A DNA stretch of 52,447 bases from Bacteroidaceae bacterium (GTDB lineage: Bacteria > Bacteroidota > Bacteroidia > Bacteroidales > Bacteroidaceae). The stretch spans positions 1 to 52,447 of the forward strand of contig JAFYRW010000027.1 in NCBI GenBank assembly GCA_017546785.1. The letters run 5' to 3'. Shown piece by piece: positions 9,059 through 17,789 of this stretch. Numbering within the stretch: the stretch's first letter is position 1; each line of letters opens with the position of its first letter. The notes beneath the pieces were generated by a model. That model saw only the letters and a list, made by a program, of their open reading frames with translations, was not told the origin of the DNA and made no database searches. The position numbers were made by a program, and so were the translations under genes.

Positions 9059-9991
9059 ATGAGCGAAAATTGTAATTGCGGCTGTGGCGGTCATACTCAC
9101 CACGCCGAAGAGGAGAGTAAATATGAGTTTGTGCTCAGCGAATATAACGCTGCCGAAAGCAATGAAGCTGTCGCAGCAAAGGTTAAAAAGATAGAGGAAA
9201 AGGTTGAGGAGAACAACACATTGGAGGTAAAGAAGCTCCTTTTCAGTTGCATAGACCTTACAACACTTAAGTGCACCGACAGCGAGGAGAGCGTTCTTGA
9301 ATTCACCGAAAAGGTCAATGAATTCGACGAAAAATATCCCGACATCAAGAATGTGGCAGCAATATGCGTATATCCTAACTTTGCAAAAATAGTAAGCCAG
9401 TCGCTCGAGGTTGAGAGTGTAGGCATTGCCTGCGTATCGGGTGGATTCCCCTCGTCACAGACATTTCAGGAGATAAAGATTGCCGAGACAGCAATGGCTA
9501 TACACGAAGGCGCTACAGAAATTGACATTGTGCTTAGTGTAGGTAAATTCCTTAGCGGGGACTACGAAGGAGTATGCGACGAGATTCAGGAACTTAAGAG
9601 CGTGTGCGGCGACAAGCATCTGAAAGTTATTCTTGAGACAGGAGCATTGAATAGTGCCGAAAATATTAAAAAAGCATCGATTTTGTCGATGTATTCGGGT
9701 GCTGACTTTATAAAGACCTCTACAGGAAAGGAGAGTCCTGCCGCTACTCCCGAGGCTGCCTATGTAATGTGTTGCACCATAAAAGAGTACTACGCAAAGA
9801 CCGGACGTAAGATTGGCTTTAAACCCGCCGGAGGAATAAACACAGTAAAGGATGCTCTTGTATACTACACAATAGTAAAAGAGGTATTAGGAGAGGAGTG
9901 GTTGAACAACAAATATTTCCGTTTAGGAACGAGCCGCTTGGCCAACCTTCTGCTAAGCGATATTATTGGCGAGGAGATAAAGTTCTTCTAA
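9059..9991 (+). CDS. deoC: Deoxyribose-phosphate aldolase with Cys/His-rich N-terminus
   Basis: DeoC cleaves 2-deoxyribose-5-phosphate to glyceraldehyde-3-phosphate and acetaldehyde in deoxynucleoside breakdown. The 310-residue class I aldolase has the Schiff-base lysine in DFIKTSTGK (about residue 220) and the second key lysine in FKPAGGI (about 258). The helper aspartate is in TEIDIVLSVGKF. Unusual is the N-terminal extension: residues 4-15 read NCNCGCGGHTHH, followed by a charged, coiled-coil-prone stretch to about residue 55. This looks like a small metal-binding tail, which typical DeoC lacks. The gene ends the mnmG cluster and is closed by a bidirectional hairpin. Confidence 0.93.
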   Translation: MSENCNCGCGGHTHHAEEESKYEFVLSEYNAAESNEAVAAKVKKIEEKVEENNTLEVKKLLFSCIDLTTLKCTDSEESVLEFTEKVNEFDEKYPDIKNVAAICVYPNFAKIVSQSLEVESVGIACVSGGFPSSQTFQEIKIAETAMAIHEGATEIDIVLSVGKFLSGDYEGVCDEIQELKSVCGDKHLKVILETGALNSAENIKKASILSMYSGADFIKTSTGKESPAATPEAAYVMCCTIKEYYAKTGRKIGFKPAGGINTVKDALVYYTIVKEVLGEEWLNNKYFRLGTSRLANLLLSDIIGEEIKFF

Positions 9992-10002
9992 TGACAGACA
10001 AT

Positions 10003-10033
10003 AAAAAATGTTCGGATAATCCGAACATTTTTT
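10003..10033. terminator. Bidirectional terminator between deoC and the prenyl synthase
   Basis: A palindrome with arms of about 14-15 bp (AAAATGTTCGGAT and its complement) has A-runs on one side and T-runs on the other. It works in both reading directions for the convergent genes deoC (stop 9991) and the prenyl synthase (stop 10046). Confidence 0.85.
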
Positions 10034-10045
10034 ATTATATCAATA

Positions 10046-11020
10046 TTACTTTTCGCGCGAAATAACATATTCGAGATAAGCCTCTAGAGCCTCGCGGCAA
10101 TCCTGCGGTATTCCCGACGGCAGACAGGCAAGAGCCTCGGCGCGCAGTTCCTCAATCTTGCGGCGAGAATAGTCTATTCCACCCTCGGCCTTTGCAGCCT
10201 CAATAAGCAAGTTTATATCCTCTTCATCGAGATATGTACCTGCTGTGAGCTTATCCTTTATTGCCACTACTCCGGGATTGTTTGAGTTATTCAGCACATA
10301 AAGAGCCGGAAGTGTTATCTTTCCCTCGCGCATATCACTGCCTGTGGGCTTTCCTATATTATTGTCGTAATAATCGAATATATCGTCTACTATCTGGAAA
10401 CAACAGCCCAACAGTTCGCCGAAGCGTCCGTAATCCTCGACAATCTTTTTGTCGGCACCTACGGAGAGCGCACCAAAAGAGGCACAACATTTAAAGAGCG
10501 AGGCGGTCTTTGATTCTATTACCTTAAAGTATCGCTCCTCGCTGTAATTGAGCTTATATTGCTGCTCCAGCTGCAGAATCTCGCCCTCTGAGAGTGTCTG
10601 TCCCATCTTTGACAACATTTCGATAATCTCGACATTCTTTGTCAGAGAGGCGTTGTATAGCGAGGTTGAGAAGAGATAATCGCCCGAAAGGATTGCTATT
10701 CTGTTTGTGTATAGAGAATTAAGCGACTTTACTCCACGCCGCATATCACTCTCGTCGATAACGTCGTCGTGCAACAGGCTGGCCAGATGCAATAGCTCAA
10801 GAGAGGTAGCTGCTGCAAATGTTTCATTGCCCATTTTACCGAGACTTTTTGCTACCAAAATCAATAGCAAAGGTCGCATTTGCTTACCTGTAGAATGTGC
10901 CACATAATCGAGAGTCTCTTTGAGCAAAGAGACTGAGGAGCTGAACTGATCGAGATAATATCTGTTGAAATTCTCGAATTCCTCGATTATAGGTTTCTTG
11001 ATTATTGAAATTAAATCCAT
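10046..11020 (-). CDS. Polyprenyl diphosphate synthase (octaprenyl/heptaprenyl type)
   Basis: This trans-type isoprenyl diphosphate synthase elongates farnesyl diphosphate with isopentenyl diphosphate to the side chain of menaquinone. The start is set at the ATG at 11020, giving 324 residues that begin MDLISIIKKP. An ATG seven codons upstream is possible but gives an atypical start. Both aspartate-rich motifs are present: first LLHDDVIDESDMRRG (about residues 82-96) and second IVDDIFDYYDN (about 210). The chain length of the product cannot be read safely. The menaquinone link fits the fumarate reductase in this window. It is convergent with deoC and divergent from polA. Confidence 0.9.
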   Translation of the reverse strand: MDLISIIKKPIIEEFENFNRYYLDQFSSSVSLLKETLDYVAHSTGKQMRPLLLILVAKSLGKMGNETFAAATSLELLHLASLLHDDVIDESDMRRGVKSLNSLYTNRIAILSGDYLFSTSLYNASLTKNVEIIEMLSKMGQTLSEGEILQLEQQYKLNYSEERYFKVIESKTASLFKCCASFGALSVGADKKIVEDYGRFGELLGCCFQIVDDIFDYYDNNIGKPTGSDMREGKITLPALYVLNNSNNPGVVAIKDKLTAGTYLDEEDINLLIEAAKAEGGIDYSRRKIEELRAEALACLPSGIPQDCREALEAYLEYVISREK

Positions 11021-11077
11021 AAAATTATATTGGTAACACATTGCAAACAGGTAAACGACCTATTTGAAATACGATTG

Positions 11078-11085
11078 CGAAAGTA
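11078..11085 (-). promoter_or_regulatory. Possible -7 element for the prenyl synthase
   Basis: On the minus strand TACTTTCG is one base off TAnnTTTG and lies 58 bp upstream of the chosen ATG. The same TTCG variant is found upstream of mutS and prfB in this window. I see no convincing -33 element. Confidence 0.35.
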
Positions 11086-11146
11086 ATAAAAAAATAGGCT
11101 CAGTAGCAAAAAATTGTGTATTTTTACATTCGATAAGTATAAGTAT

Positions 11147-13969
11147 ATGGAAAAACTCTTTTTACTCGACGCATATGCACTAATATATCGTGCTTACTAT
11201 GCATTCATTAAAAACCCCAGAATAAACTCTAAAGGGTTCAATACATCGGCTATATTAGGATTCATAAATACTCTCGAGGATGTGATAAAGAAAGAGAATC
11301 CTACCCATTTAGGCATTGCATTCGACCCCAAAGGAAAGACATTCCGACACGAGGCTTTTGAGCAGTATAAGGCTCAGCGCGAGGAGACTCCCGAGGTTAT
11401 CCGCGAGTCGGTTCCTATTATCAAAGAGTTCATAAAAGCATATAATATCCCTATTCTTGAGGTTGCCGGCTACGAGGCCGACGATGTTGTTGGCACATTG
11501 GCAAAAAAGGCGGAGAAAAGGGGCATTTTAACATATATGATGACTCCCGACAAGGACTACGGACAGTTAGTTTCGGAGACTACGTTTATTTATCGTCCAA
11601 AATACGGCGACAAGGAATTCGAGATTATGGACACCGAAAGGGTCAAGGAGAAGTTCGGCATTGAACGTCCCGAACAGATTATTGACCTTTTAGGATTGAT
11701 GGGCGATTCAAGCGATAATATTCCGGGCTGTCCGGGTGTAGGAGAAAAGACTGCACAAAAGCTGATTGCTCAATTCGACAGCATAGAGAATATGCTGGAA
11801 CACACCGACGAGATAAAAGGAGCGTTGCGCACAAAAGTCGAAGAAAACAGAGAAAAAATCATTTTCAGCAAATTTCTTGCGACAATAAAAACCGACGTTC
11901 CCATTGAACTGAATATGGAGTCGTTGAAGCGAGAACCGGTAAACGAGAGTGAACTTACCCGTCTGTTGGATTTTTACGAATTACGCGCTTTAAAGGAGCG
12001 AGTAAAAAAGACAACATTTGCTGCATCGCTCTTCGATGAGCCCGAAGAGAAAAAAACAGAGAGCGAGCAAAAAAACAATGCGGCCGACAACTCTTTTAAA
12101 GGCACTCTCTTTGATTTATTTGCCGACGATAGTACGGATAGTGAAAAAAAATCGAGCCATTTGACGTTAAAAGATACTCCACACACATATAAACTAATTG
12201 ATAATGAACAAGATATTATCAATTTAGCAGCGTATGTAAAAAATCACCAATCTGTGTGCTTAGACACAGAAACAACGGGAACAAACGCTCTTTTGGCCGA
12301 ATTGGTGGGAATAAGCCTCTCTGTGAAAGAGGGAGAGGCATTTTATATACCCGTACCCGCCGACAGAGAGGAGACGCTAAAAAAGATTGCTCCGCTGAAA
12401 GAAATTTTCGAGGATGAGAAAATTCTGAAGATTGGACAGAATATAAAATACGACCTTACCATTCTTGCCAACTATGGTATAGAATTAAAAGGTAATCTTT
12501 TCGACACAATGATAGCCCACTACATTCTGCAACCGGAGCTTCATCACGGAATGGATTATCTTGCCGAAATTTACTTGAACTACGAGACAATAAAAATAGA
12601 GGAGCTTATCGGCGAAAAGGGAAGGAATCAGAAGAATATGCGCGACATTCCTGCGCAAGATGTTTGCGACTATGCCTGCGAGGATACCGACGTTACTCTG
12701 CGACTGAAAAATATTCTGGAGCAAGAATTAAAGAAGGAGGGAGTGGAAAAACTATTCTACGAAATAGAAATGCCGCTTGTGCCTGTGCTTGCCTATATGG
12801 AACGTAACGGCGCACGCATAGACACAGTATCTCTTACCGAGACCTCTACCCTACTCACCCGACGTATGTACGATATTGAGCAGGAGATATACGAACAGGC
12901 CGGAGAGATGTTCAATATTTCTTCGCCAAAGCAGGTGGGCGACATTCTCTTTGGTAAACTAAAAATCATTGATAAGCCCAAAAAGACAAAGACCGGACAA
13001 TTTGTAACGTCGGAGGAGGTGCTTGTACAGCTACAGAATCGCCACCCGATAGTTAAAAATATTCTTCAGCATAGAGGATTGAAAAAGTTGCTCAGCACCT
13101 ACATTGATGCGCTGCCTACAATGGTTAATCCCAACAGCAAGAAGATACATACATCGTACAACCAGACAGTAACGGCAACGGGACGATTAAGTTCGAGCAA
13201 TCCTAACCTGCAGAATATCCCCATACGAGACGAGGATGGCAAAGAAGTTCGCAAAGCATTTGTTCCTGAGCCAGGAGAGCTTTTCCTGTCGGCCGACTAC
13301 TCGCAGATTGAGCTGCGCATAATGGCACATTTGAGCGGCGACAAGAATATGATTGAGGACTTCCGCAGCGGGTACGACATTCACGCAGCGACAGCCGCTA
13401 AAATATATAAAAAGCCTATTGAAGAGGTTACAAAGGAGGAGCGTAGCAAAGCAAAGGTTGCCAATTTTGGTATCATCTATGGAATTTCAGTCTTTGGACT
13501 CGCCGAGCGTATGAATGTAGACCGTCGCGAAGCAAAGCAGCTTATAGACAACTATTTCGAGACATACAGCGGAGTACGCGACTACATTGAGCGCTGCAAA
13601 GAGGAGGCAAAGAAAAACGGATACGTAGAGACAATATTCAACCGCAAGAGATTCTTGCCCGATATAAATTCGCACAATGCCGTAGTACGCGGATACGCCG
13701 AACGCAATGCCGTGAATGCTCCCATTCAAGGTAGTGCAGCCGATATTATAAAGGTGGCAATGGTGAATATCTACCGTACTATGAAGGCCAACAGAATGCG
13801 ATCGACGATGATACTTCAGGTACACGACGAATTAAATTTCAGCATTGTTCCCGAAGAGAAGGAGCAGATGCTATCATTAGTGCTCAATGAGATGCAGAAT
13901 GCCTTTGCAATGAAGGTTCCGTTGGTGGCCGACTATGGTTGGGGTAATAATTGGTTAGAAGCACACTAA
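11147..13969 (+). CDS. polA: DNA polymerase I
   Basis: PolA fills gaps and removes RNA primers during replication and repair. From the ATG at 11147 it has 940 residues and begins MEKLFLLDAYALIYRAYYAF. An ATG 11 codons upstream is open but extends past the normal N-terminus. Three domains are seen. The 5'-3' exonuclease spans about 1-290 (YEADDVVGTLA, LMGDSSDNIPGCPGVG). The 3'-5' proofreading domain (about 350-540) keeps its acidic residues, with DTETTG at about 373. The polymerase domain runs to the end (motif A DYSQIELRIMAHL at about 719, motif B near KVANFGIIYGIS, motif C QVHDEL at about 891). A low-complexity acidic linker lies near 290-345. Confidence 0.97.
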   Translation: MEKLFLLDAYALIYRAYYAFIKNPRINSKGFNTSAILGFINTLEDVIKKENPTHLGIAFDPKGKTFRHEAFEQYKAQREETPEVIRESVPIIKEFIKAYNIPILEVAGYEADDVVGTLAKKAEKRGILTYMMTPDKDYGQLVSETTFIYRPKYGDKEFEIMDTERVKEKFGIERPEQIIDLLGLMGDSSDNIPGCPGVGEKTAQKLIAQFDSIENMLEHTDEIKGALRTKVEENREKIIFSKFLATIKTDVPIELNMESLKREPVNESELTRLLDFYELRALKERVKKTTFAASLFDEPEEKKTESEQKNNAADNSFKGTLFDLFADDSTDSEKKSSHLTLKDTPHTYKLIDNEQDIINLAAYVKNHQSVCLDTETTGTNALLAELVGISLSVKEGEAFYIPVPADREETLKKIAPLKEIFEDEKILKIGQNIKYDLTILANYGIELKGNLFDTMIAHYILQPELHHGMDYLAEIYLNYETIKIEELIGEKGRNQKNMRDIPAQDVCDYACEDTDVTLRLKNILEQELKKEGVEKLFYEIEMPLVPVLAYMERNGARIDTVSLTETSTLLTRRMYDIEQEIYEQAGEMFNISSPKQVGDILFGKLKIIDKPKKTKTGQFVTSEEVLVQLQNRHPIVKNILQHRGLKKLLSTYIDALPTMVNPNSKKIHTSYNQTVTATGRLSSSNPNLQNIPIRDEDGKEVRKAFVPEPGELFLSADYSQIELRIMAHLSGDKNMIEDFRSGYDIHAATAAKIYKKPIEEVTKEERSKAKVANFGIIYGISVFGLAERMNVDRREAKQLIDNYFETYSGVRDYIERCKEEAKKNGYVETIFNRKRFLPDINSHNAVVRGYAERNAVNAPIQGSAADIIKVAMVNIYRTMKANRMRSTMILQVHDELNFSIVPEEKEQMLSLVLNEMQNAFAMKVPLVADYGWGNNWLEAH

Positions 13970-13986
13970 AAAGATATTTATAATTG

Positions 13987-14016
13987 AAAATCCGATGTTT
14001 AGCATCGGATTTTTTT
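13987..14016 (+). terminator. polA terminator
   Basis: The stem AAAATCCGATG / CATCGGATTTT has a 5-nt loop and is followed by a T-run. It begins 17 bp after the polA stop codon. It isolates polA from the sigma-factor operon that follows. Confidence 0.9.
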
Positions 14017-14044
14017 ATTGCAAATAAAATTATTCTCCCATTTT

Positions 14045-14074
14045 TGTAACCTTTTGCATTGAGTATGCGTCTAT
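14045..14074 (+). promoter_or_regulatory. Candidate ECF-sigma promoter (autoregulatory)
   Basis: TGTAACC (14045-14051) and CGTCTAT (14068-14074) are separated by 16 bp. They have the AAC-type -35 and CGTC-type -10 elements common to ECF sigma promoters. The start codon of the first gene is 32 bp further on. The transcription unit encodes an ECF sigma factor, so self-activation is the simplest reading. No TAnnTTTG element is placed as well. The sigma-promoter match is inference. Confidence 0.6.
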
Positions 14075-14106
14075 AAGGCAGTATTAACATAAAAAACCGG
14101 AATAAA

Positions 14107-14763
14107 ATGAAAAACATTGTAAGGATTCTCATTATTGCAACGCTTGCAGTACTCCCCACCCTATCACAGGCAAAAGAGCTTAAGATTGGTTACGACGAGA
14201 TTATTGAACTGTCGAAATTAGGATTGATAGACAATACAGATGTTGATAGATATATAGATGCTTCTCTTAATATGCAGGAGAATCATTTAACAAATATCCG
14301 CTATTTCTATAGCAATTTCAGTGAGGGTATAATAATAATATTAGGTTTTATAATTGTAGGTATAGTAATTATTCTAATTAGCAAATATGTGATACGATAC
14401 TATACAAACAATAATATAAGAGAGAAGGAGTTTCTGCTTAAATTAGTTGAACATAATCTTTTCACAAAGGTACAACCACGGAATCTAGAGATATTATTTA
14501 AAGGAATAAACAAGAAGAATATAATAGAGCCCTATAAGTTCATTATCGATGCATCGTTAATTGGAATAGGCTTTGGAATATGGATAGCCGAGACAAGAGA
14601 GGATTTTTTTGAGCTGATAGCCTATATAATGTTCTTTTATGCTTTTTGCCGCATAATAATAAGAGTGGTATTCTTGACCATTGAGCTTATAAAGAATAAT
14701 GAGTGTAATTCAGTAAAAAAGACAGACACAAAAAGCAGTGAAACAAAAGAGGAACAGCAATGA
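14107..14763 (+). CDS. Unrecognised membrane protein, first gene of the ECF sigma operon
   Basis: The 218-residue protein has a clear signal peptide (residues 1-22, ending SQA) and then a mature part of about 50 residues outside the membrane. A strong transmembrane helix (about 75-97) follows, then a basic cytoplasmic segment (REKEFLLKLVEHNLF...) of about 45 residues. Two more hydrophobic helices (about 145-162 and 170-192) and a polar Lys/Glu-rich tail complete it. I recognise no domain with certainty. It recalls small membrane proteins that accompany ECF sigma genes in Bacteroidota (DUF6249-like), but I cannot confirm this. It overlaps the sigma gene by 4 bp (ATGA), so the two are translationally coupled. 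It could sense an envelope signal or be the output of the regulon. Confidence 0.8.
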   Translation: MKNIVRILIIATLAVLPTLSQAKELKIGYDEIIELSKLGLIDNTDVDRYIDASLNMQENHLTNIRYFYSNFSEGIIIILGFIIVGIVIILISKYVIRYYTNNNIREKEFLLKLVEHNLFTKVQPRNLEILFKGINKKNIIEPYKFIIDASLIGIGFGIWIAETREDFFELIAYIMFFYAFCRIIIRVVFLTIELIKNNECNSVKKTDTKSSETKEEQQ

Positions 14764-15302
14764 AAAAACAGGAAGATATTCTATGGATAACAAGGGTACT
14801 TCTTTGGAACGACGAACGTGCATTCTCTAAAATAATGAACAAATATTTGCCGCACATACACCGTTATTTTCTTATTCAAACAAAAGGTAACGAGGCATTG
14901 AGCAAGGACCTCACACAAGAGACATTCATAAAAGCGTGGCAAGGATTGAGCAATTTTAAACAGATATCATCTTTTGGAAGCTGGCTCTATAGAATAGCAT
15001 TCAACACATTCATAAGCTACACAAGATGCAGCGAAAAGGAGGAAGCATTGCAACCTATGAATTGCGACACATACAGTATAGTATACAGCGAATCTCCATT
15101 AAGCGAAAAAGAGGAGGAGCTACGCAAGGCAATATACTGGCTGAACATAAAGGAGAGGGAGTGTATAACACTTTTCTATCTTGAGGAGATGAGCATAAAG
15201 GAGATTGAAAAAATAACAGGCTATCCAAAAGGAAGCATAAAATCGTATCTTTCGCGAGGACGTACAAACCTTGAAAAAATTCTCAACGACAATGAAAAAT
15301 AG
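14760..15302 (+). CDS. ECF-family RNA polymerase sigma factor
   Basis: This 180-residue sigma-70 family protein of the extracytoplasmic-function class has only regions 2 and 4. Region 2 includes LSKDLTQETFIKAWQGL, with the core-binding DLTQETF signature (about residues 44-60), and the -10-recognising segment FGSWLYRIAFNTFISY. Region 4, near the C-terminus, holds the helix-turn-helix LEEMSIKEIEKITGYPKGSI and the typical SRGRTNLEKIL end. Both neighbours are membrane proteins and overlap it (4 bp upstream, 11 bp downstream). This suggests a signalling unit in which a partner holds the sigma factor at the membrane. No FecR-type or zinc anti-sigma domain is seen. Confidence 0.93.
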   Translation: MKKQEDILWITRVLLWNDERAFSKIMNKYLPHIHRYFLIQTKGNEALSKDLTQETFIKAWQGLSNFKQISSFGSWLYRIAFNTFISYTRCSEKEEALQPMNCDTYSIVYSESPLSEKEEELRKAIYWLNIKERECITLFYLEEMSIKEIEKITGYPKGSIKSYLSRGRTNLEKILNDNEK

Positions 15303-15678
15303 AGACAAAGAATTTTCGGAAGCACTAAAAAGAGCCTTTCCCGCACAAGCTGAACGCGATAGAGCACTGTGCGACAAAATATCGGCACAACTACCTTGTC
15401 GCAAGAAACATATTGTTTATCTTTTTGTAAGTAGCATACTGACCATTCTGTCGGGAGTATTATTCGTGAGCATACAATGGGATAATATAGCAGCATCGGC
15501 CAAAAATTATATGAATATCATAGAGTCGTATAGTTATATAGACAGTATACTCATACAGATTGTATTGCTCGCCACTATAATTTCGGTGATAATATGGTTT
15601 ATCATAGACATTATAAACGATTATTATCATATAGAAAATTACAATATTATAGAGCAAGCTATGGAGAGCAGGCAATAA
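15292..15678 (+). CDS. Small two-helix membrane protein, putative anti-sigma factor
   Basis: From the ATG at 15292, which overlaps the sigma gene by 11 bp, the protein has 128 residues. The first 38 or so are hydrophilic and probably cytoplasmic (KEFSEALKRAFPAQAERDRA). Two transmembrane helices follow (about 40-62 and 84-108), and a short polar tail ends it. Position directly after an ECF sigma gene, coupled translation, and a cytoplasmic N-terminus joined to membrane helices fit an anti-sigma factor. The N-terminal segment contains two cysteines, but no HxxxCxxC zinc motif is present. The role is inferred from context only. Confidence 0.75.
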   Translation: MKNRDKEFSEALKRAFPAQAERDRALCDKISAQLPCRKKHIVYLFVSSILTILSGVLFVSIQWDNIAASAKNYMNIIESYSYIDSILIQIVLLATIISVIIWFIIDIINDYYHIENYNIIEQAMESRQ

Positions 15679-15716
15679 ACAGCCTACTCTAATTTTCTAC
15701 TTACGAAATAATTAAC

Positions 15717-15724
15717 TATTTTTG
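15717..15724 (+). promoter_or_regulatory. Probable -7 element for ychF-lgt
   Basis: TATTTTTG matches TAnnTTTG and lies 60 bp upstream of the ychF ATG. A weak T-rich -33 region (15693-15696) is at 20-bp spacing. It overlaps the left arm of the terminator hairpin of the preceding operon. Confidence 0.4.
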
Positions 15725-15756
15725 CAGTGCTTTTTACAGGAAGCACTGCATTTTTT
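15723..15756 (+). terminator. Terminator of the ECF operon
   Basis: The stem TGCAGTGCTT / AAGCACTGCA (15723-15732 with 15741-15750) has an 8-nt loop and is followed by six T residues. It lies 44 bp after the last gene of the sigma operon. Confidence 0.8.
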
Positions 15757-15784
15757 ATTAACCGAATAACATAAAAGAAAATAT

Positions 15785-16888
15785 ATGGCTCTTAAAGCAG
15801 GAATTGTTGGCTTGCCCAACGTAGGAAAATCAACACTTTTCAATTGTTTGTCGAGTGCAAAGGCACAGGCAGCGAACTTCCCTTTCTGTACTATCGATGC
15901 ACAGATGGGACAAATTACAGTACCCGACGAGAGACTGAATAAGTTGGCAGAACTTGTACACCCCGGACGCATTGTCCCCGCAACCTGCGACATTGTGGAC
16001 ATTGCAGGCCTTGTAAAGGGAGCAAGCAAGGGCGAAGGACTCGGCAACCAGTTCCTTGGTAACATACGCGAGACTGATGCTATTATCCACGTGCTCCGTT
16101 GCTTCGACAATGATAATATTGTACACGTAGACGGTTCGGTGAACCCCATACGCGACAAAGAGATTATAGACATTGAGTTGCAGTTGAAAGACCTTGAGAC
16201 TGTTGAGAATCGCATTAAAAGAGTTGAGAAACAGGCTCGTGTGGGTGGCGACAAGCAGGCTAAATTGGAGTACGATGTATTGACACGCTACAAAGAGACC
16301 TTAGAAGCAGGAAAATCGGCCCGTTCAGTCGTTTTTGAGACTGAGGATGAGCAGATTATTGCAAAGAATCTTTTCTTGCTCACATCAAAGCCTGTACTAT
16401 ATGTGTGCAACGTAGACGAGGCATCTGCAGCAGACGGTAACAAATATGTCGATTCTGTACGCGAGGCAATCAAAGACGAGAATGCCGAATTGCTTATAAT
16501 ATCGGCACAGACAGAGGCTGATATTGCTGAGCTTGAGAGCTACGAGGAGAAGCAGATATTCCTCGAGGATATGGGACTCAAAGAGTCGGGCTGCGACCGA
16601 TTGATTAAGGCTATCTACAACCTTTTGACATTGCAGACATTTATCACTGCAGGAGAAATGGAGGTTAAGGCCTGGACATTCCGCAAAGGTTGGAAGGCTC
16701 CCCAGTGTGCAGGAGTCATACACACCGACTTTGAGAAGGGATTCATTCGTGCCGAGGTAATAAAATATGACGATTATATTAAATACGGCTCAGAGGCTGC
16801 TGTAAAAGAGGCCGGCAAGATGGGCGTAGAGGGAAAAGAGTATATTGTTCAGGATGGAGATATTATGCATTTCCGCTTTAATGTATAA
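15785..16888 (+). CDS. ychF: Redox-regulated ribosome-associated ATPase YchF
   Basis: YchF (OLA1 family) is a translation-linked P-loop protein of the Obg group that prefers ATP. The 367-residue sequence shows G1 GLPNVGKSTLFN (residues 8-19) and the G3 region DIAGLVKGASKGEGLG (about 69-84). G4 is replaced by CNVDE (NxxE instead of NKxD), which is the change that explains ATP use. A helical coiled domain and a C-terminal TGS domain follow (FRKGWKAPQCAGVIHTDFEK...VQDGDIMHFRF). Length and architecture are normal. lgt follows after 11 bp. Confidence 0.96.
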   Translation: MALKAGIVGLPNVGKSTLFNCLSSAKAQAANFPFCTIDAQMGQITVPDERLNKLAELVHPGRIVPATCDIVDIAGLVKGASKGEGLGNQFLGNIRETDAIIHVLRCFDNDNIVHVDGSVNPIRDKEIIDIELQLKDLETVENRIKRVEKQARVGGDKQAKLEYDVLTRYKETLEAGKSARSVVFETEDEQIIAKNLFLLTSKPVLYVCNVDEASAADGNKYVDSVREAIKDENAELLIISAQTEADIAELESYEEKQIFLEDMGLKESGCDRLIKAIYNLLTLQTFITAGEMEVKAWTFRKGWKAPQCAGVIHTDFEKGFIRAEVIKYDDYIKYGSEAAVKEAGKMGVEGKEYIVQDGDIMHFRFNV

Positions 16889-16899
16889 TTATTTCTAAT

Positions 16900-17739
16900 A
16901 TGGCTACACTACCCTGCACTATCGTATGGGACCCTTCAATGAGTCCCTTTTCGATTTTCGGATTCGAGATTCGCTACTATTCACTATGCTGGATTATTGG
17001 TCTCGGATTAGGATATTATATGATGCAATGGCTGTATAAACGTCAGAAAGTAAGCCTCGAACTATTTGAACCACTGTTCTTATACTGTTTCTTGGGTATT
17101 CTCATTGGAGCAAGATTGGGACATTGTATATTCTATGAGCCTCAACAATACCTTACCAGTATAAAAGGCTTTATAGAGATGTTGCTGCCCATCCATTTTG
17201 CTCCCAATTCTTGGGATTGGCGTTTCACAGGCTTTATGGGACTCGCAAGCCACGGAGGAACGATAGGTCTTTTTACAGCCCTGCTATTATATTCTAAAAA
17301 GACAAAATTATCGTTTGCGTGGGTGCTCGACAATATTGCCATTACAACACCTATTGTGGCGGCAATGATACGTATGGGCAATTTTATGAATTCCGAGATT
17401 CTTGGACGAGCAACAGACTCTCCTTTTGGAATAATATTTGCACAGGTAGACAATGTTCCCCGTCATCCGGCGCAATTGTACGAGGCAATAGCCTATTTTA
17501 TAATTTTCGCAGGAGGATTATTGCTCTATAAAAAGATACCTCAAAAGGTGGGTAGCCTGTTCTATTTCGGATACTGCCTTGCGGCAATATTCACCTTCCG
17601 TTTCTTTGTGGAATTCATTAAGGAGGTACAGGTCGCATTCGAGGAGAGTATGTCTCTTGATATGGGACAATGGCTTAGCATTCCATTTATTATTATAGGA
17701 GTAGGCTGTATGATATACAGCTTCCGTAAAAAGGGATAA
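16900..17739 (+). CDS. lgt: Prolipoprotein diacylglyceryl transferase
   Basis: Lgt moves a diacylglycerol unit from phosphatidylglycerol to the lipobox cysteine of prelipoproteins. It therefore serves the SusD, DUF4843 and PKD-like lipoproteins encoded further right. The 279-residue polytopic protein has the family signature RMGNFMNSEILG (about residues 151-162) and an early YSLCWIIG segment. At least six hydrophobic helices are visible. The gene lies 11 bp after ychF and ends at a bidirectional terminator. Confidence 0.96.
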   Translation: MATLPCTIVWDPSMSPFSIFGFEIRYYSLCWIIGLGLGYYMMQWLYKRQKVSLELFEPLFLYCFLGILIGARLGHCIFYEPQQYLTSIKGFIEMLLPIHFAPNSWDWRFTGFMGLASHGGTIGLFTALLLYSKKTKLSFAWVLDNIAITTPIVAAMIRMGNFMNSEILGRATDSPFGIIFAQVDNVPRHPAQLYEAIAYFIIFAGGLLLYKKIPQKVGSLFYFGYCLAAIFTFRFFVEFIKEVQVAFEESMSLDMGQWLSIPFIIIGVGCMIYSFRKKG

Positions 17740-17740
17740 A

Positions 17741-17780
17741 ACAAAAAATACCGCATTTAAAATGCGGTATTTTTTGTTTT
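17741..17780. terminator. Bidirectional terminator between lgt and mutS
   Basis: An almost uninterrupted palindrome (17741-17758 with 17760-17777; core AATACCGCATTT) has A-runs and T-runs on the outer sides. It can end transcripts of convergent lgt and mutS. Confidence 0.9.
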
Positions 17781-17789
17781 TGCAATCGC

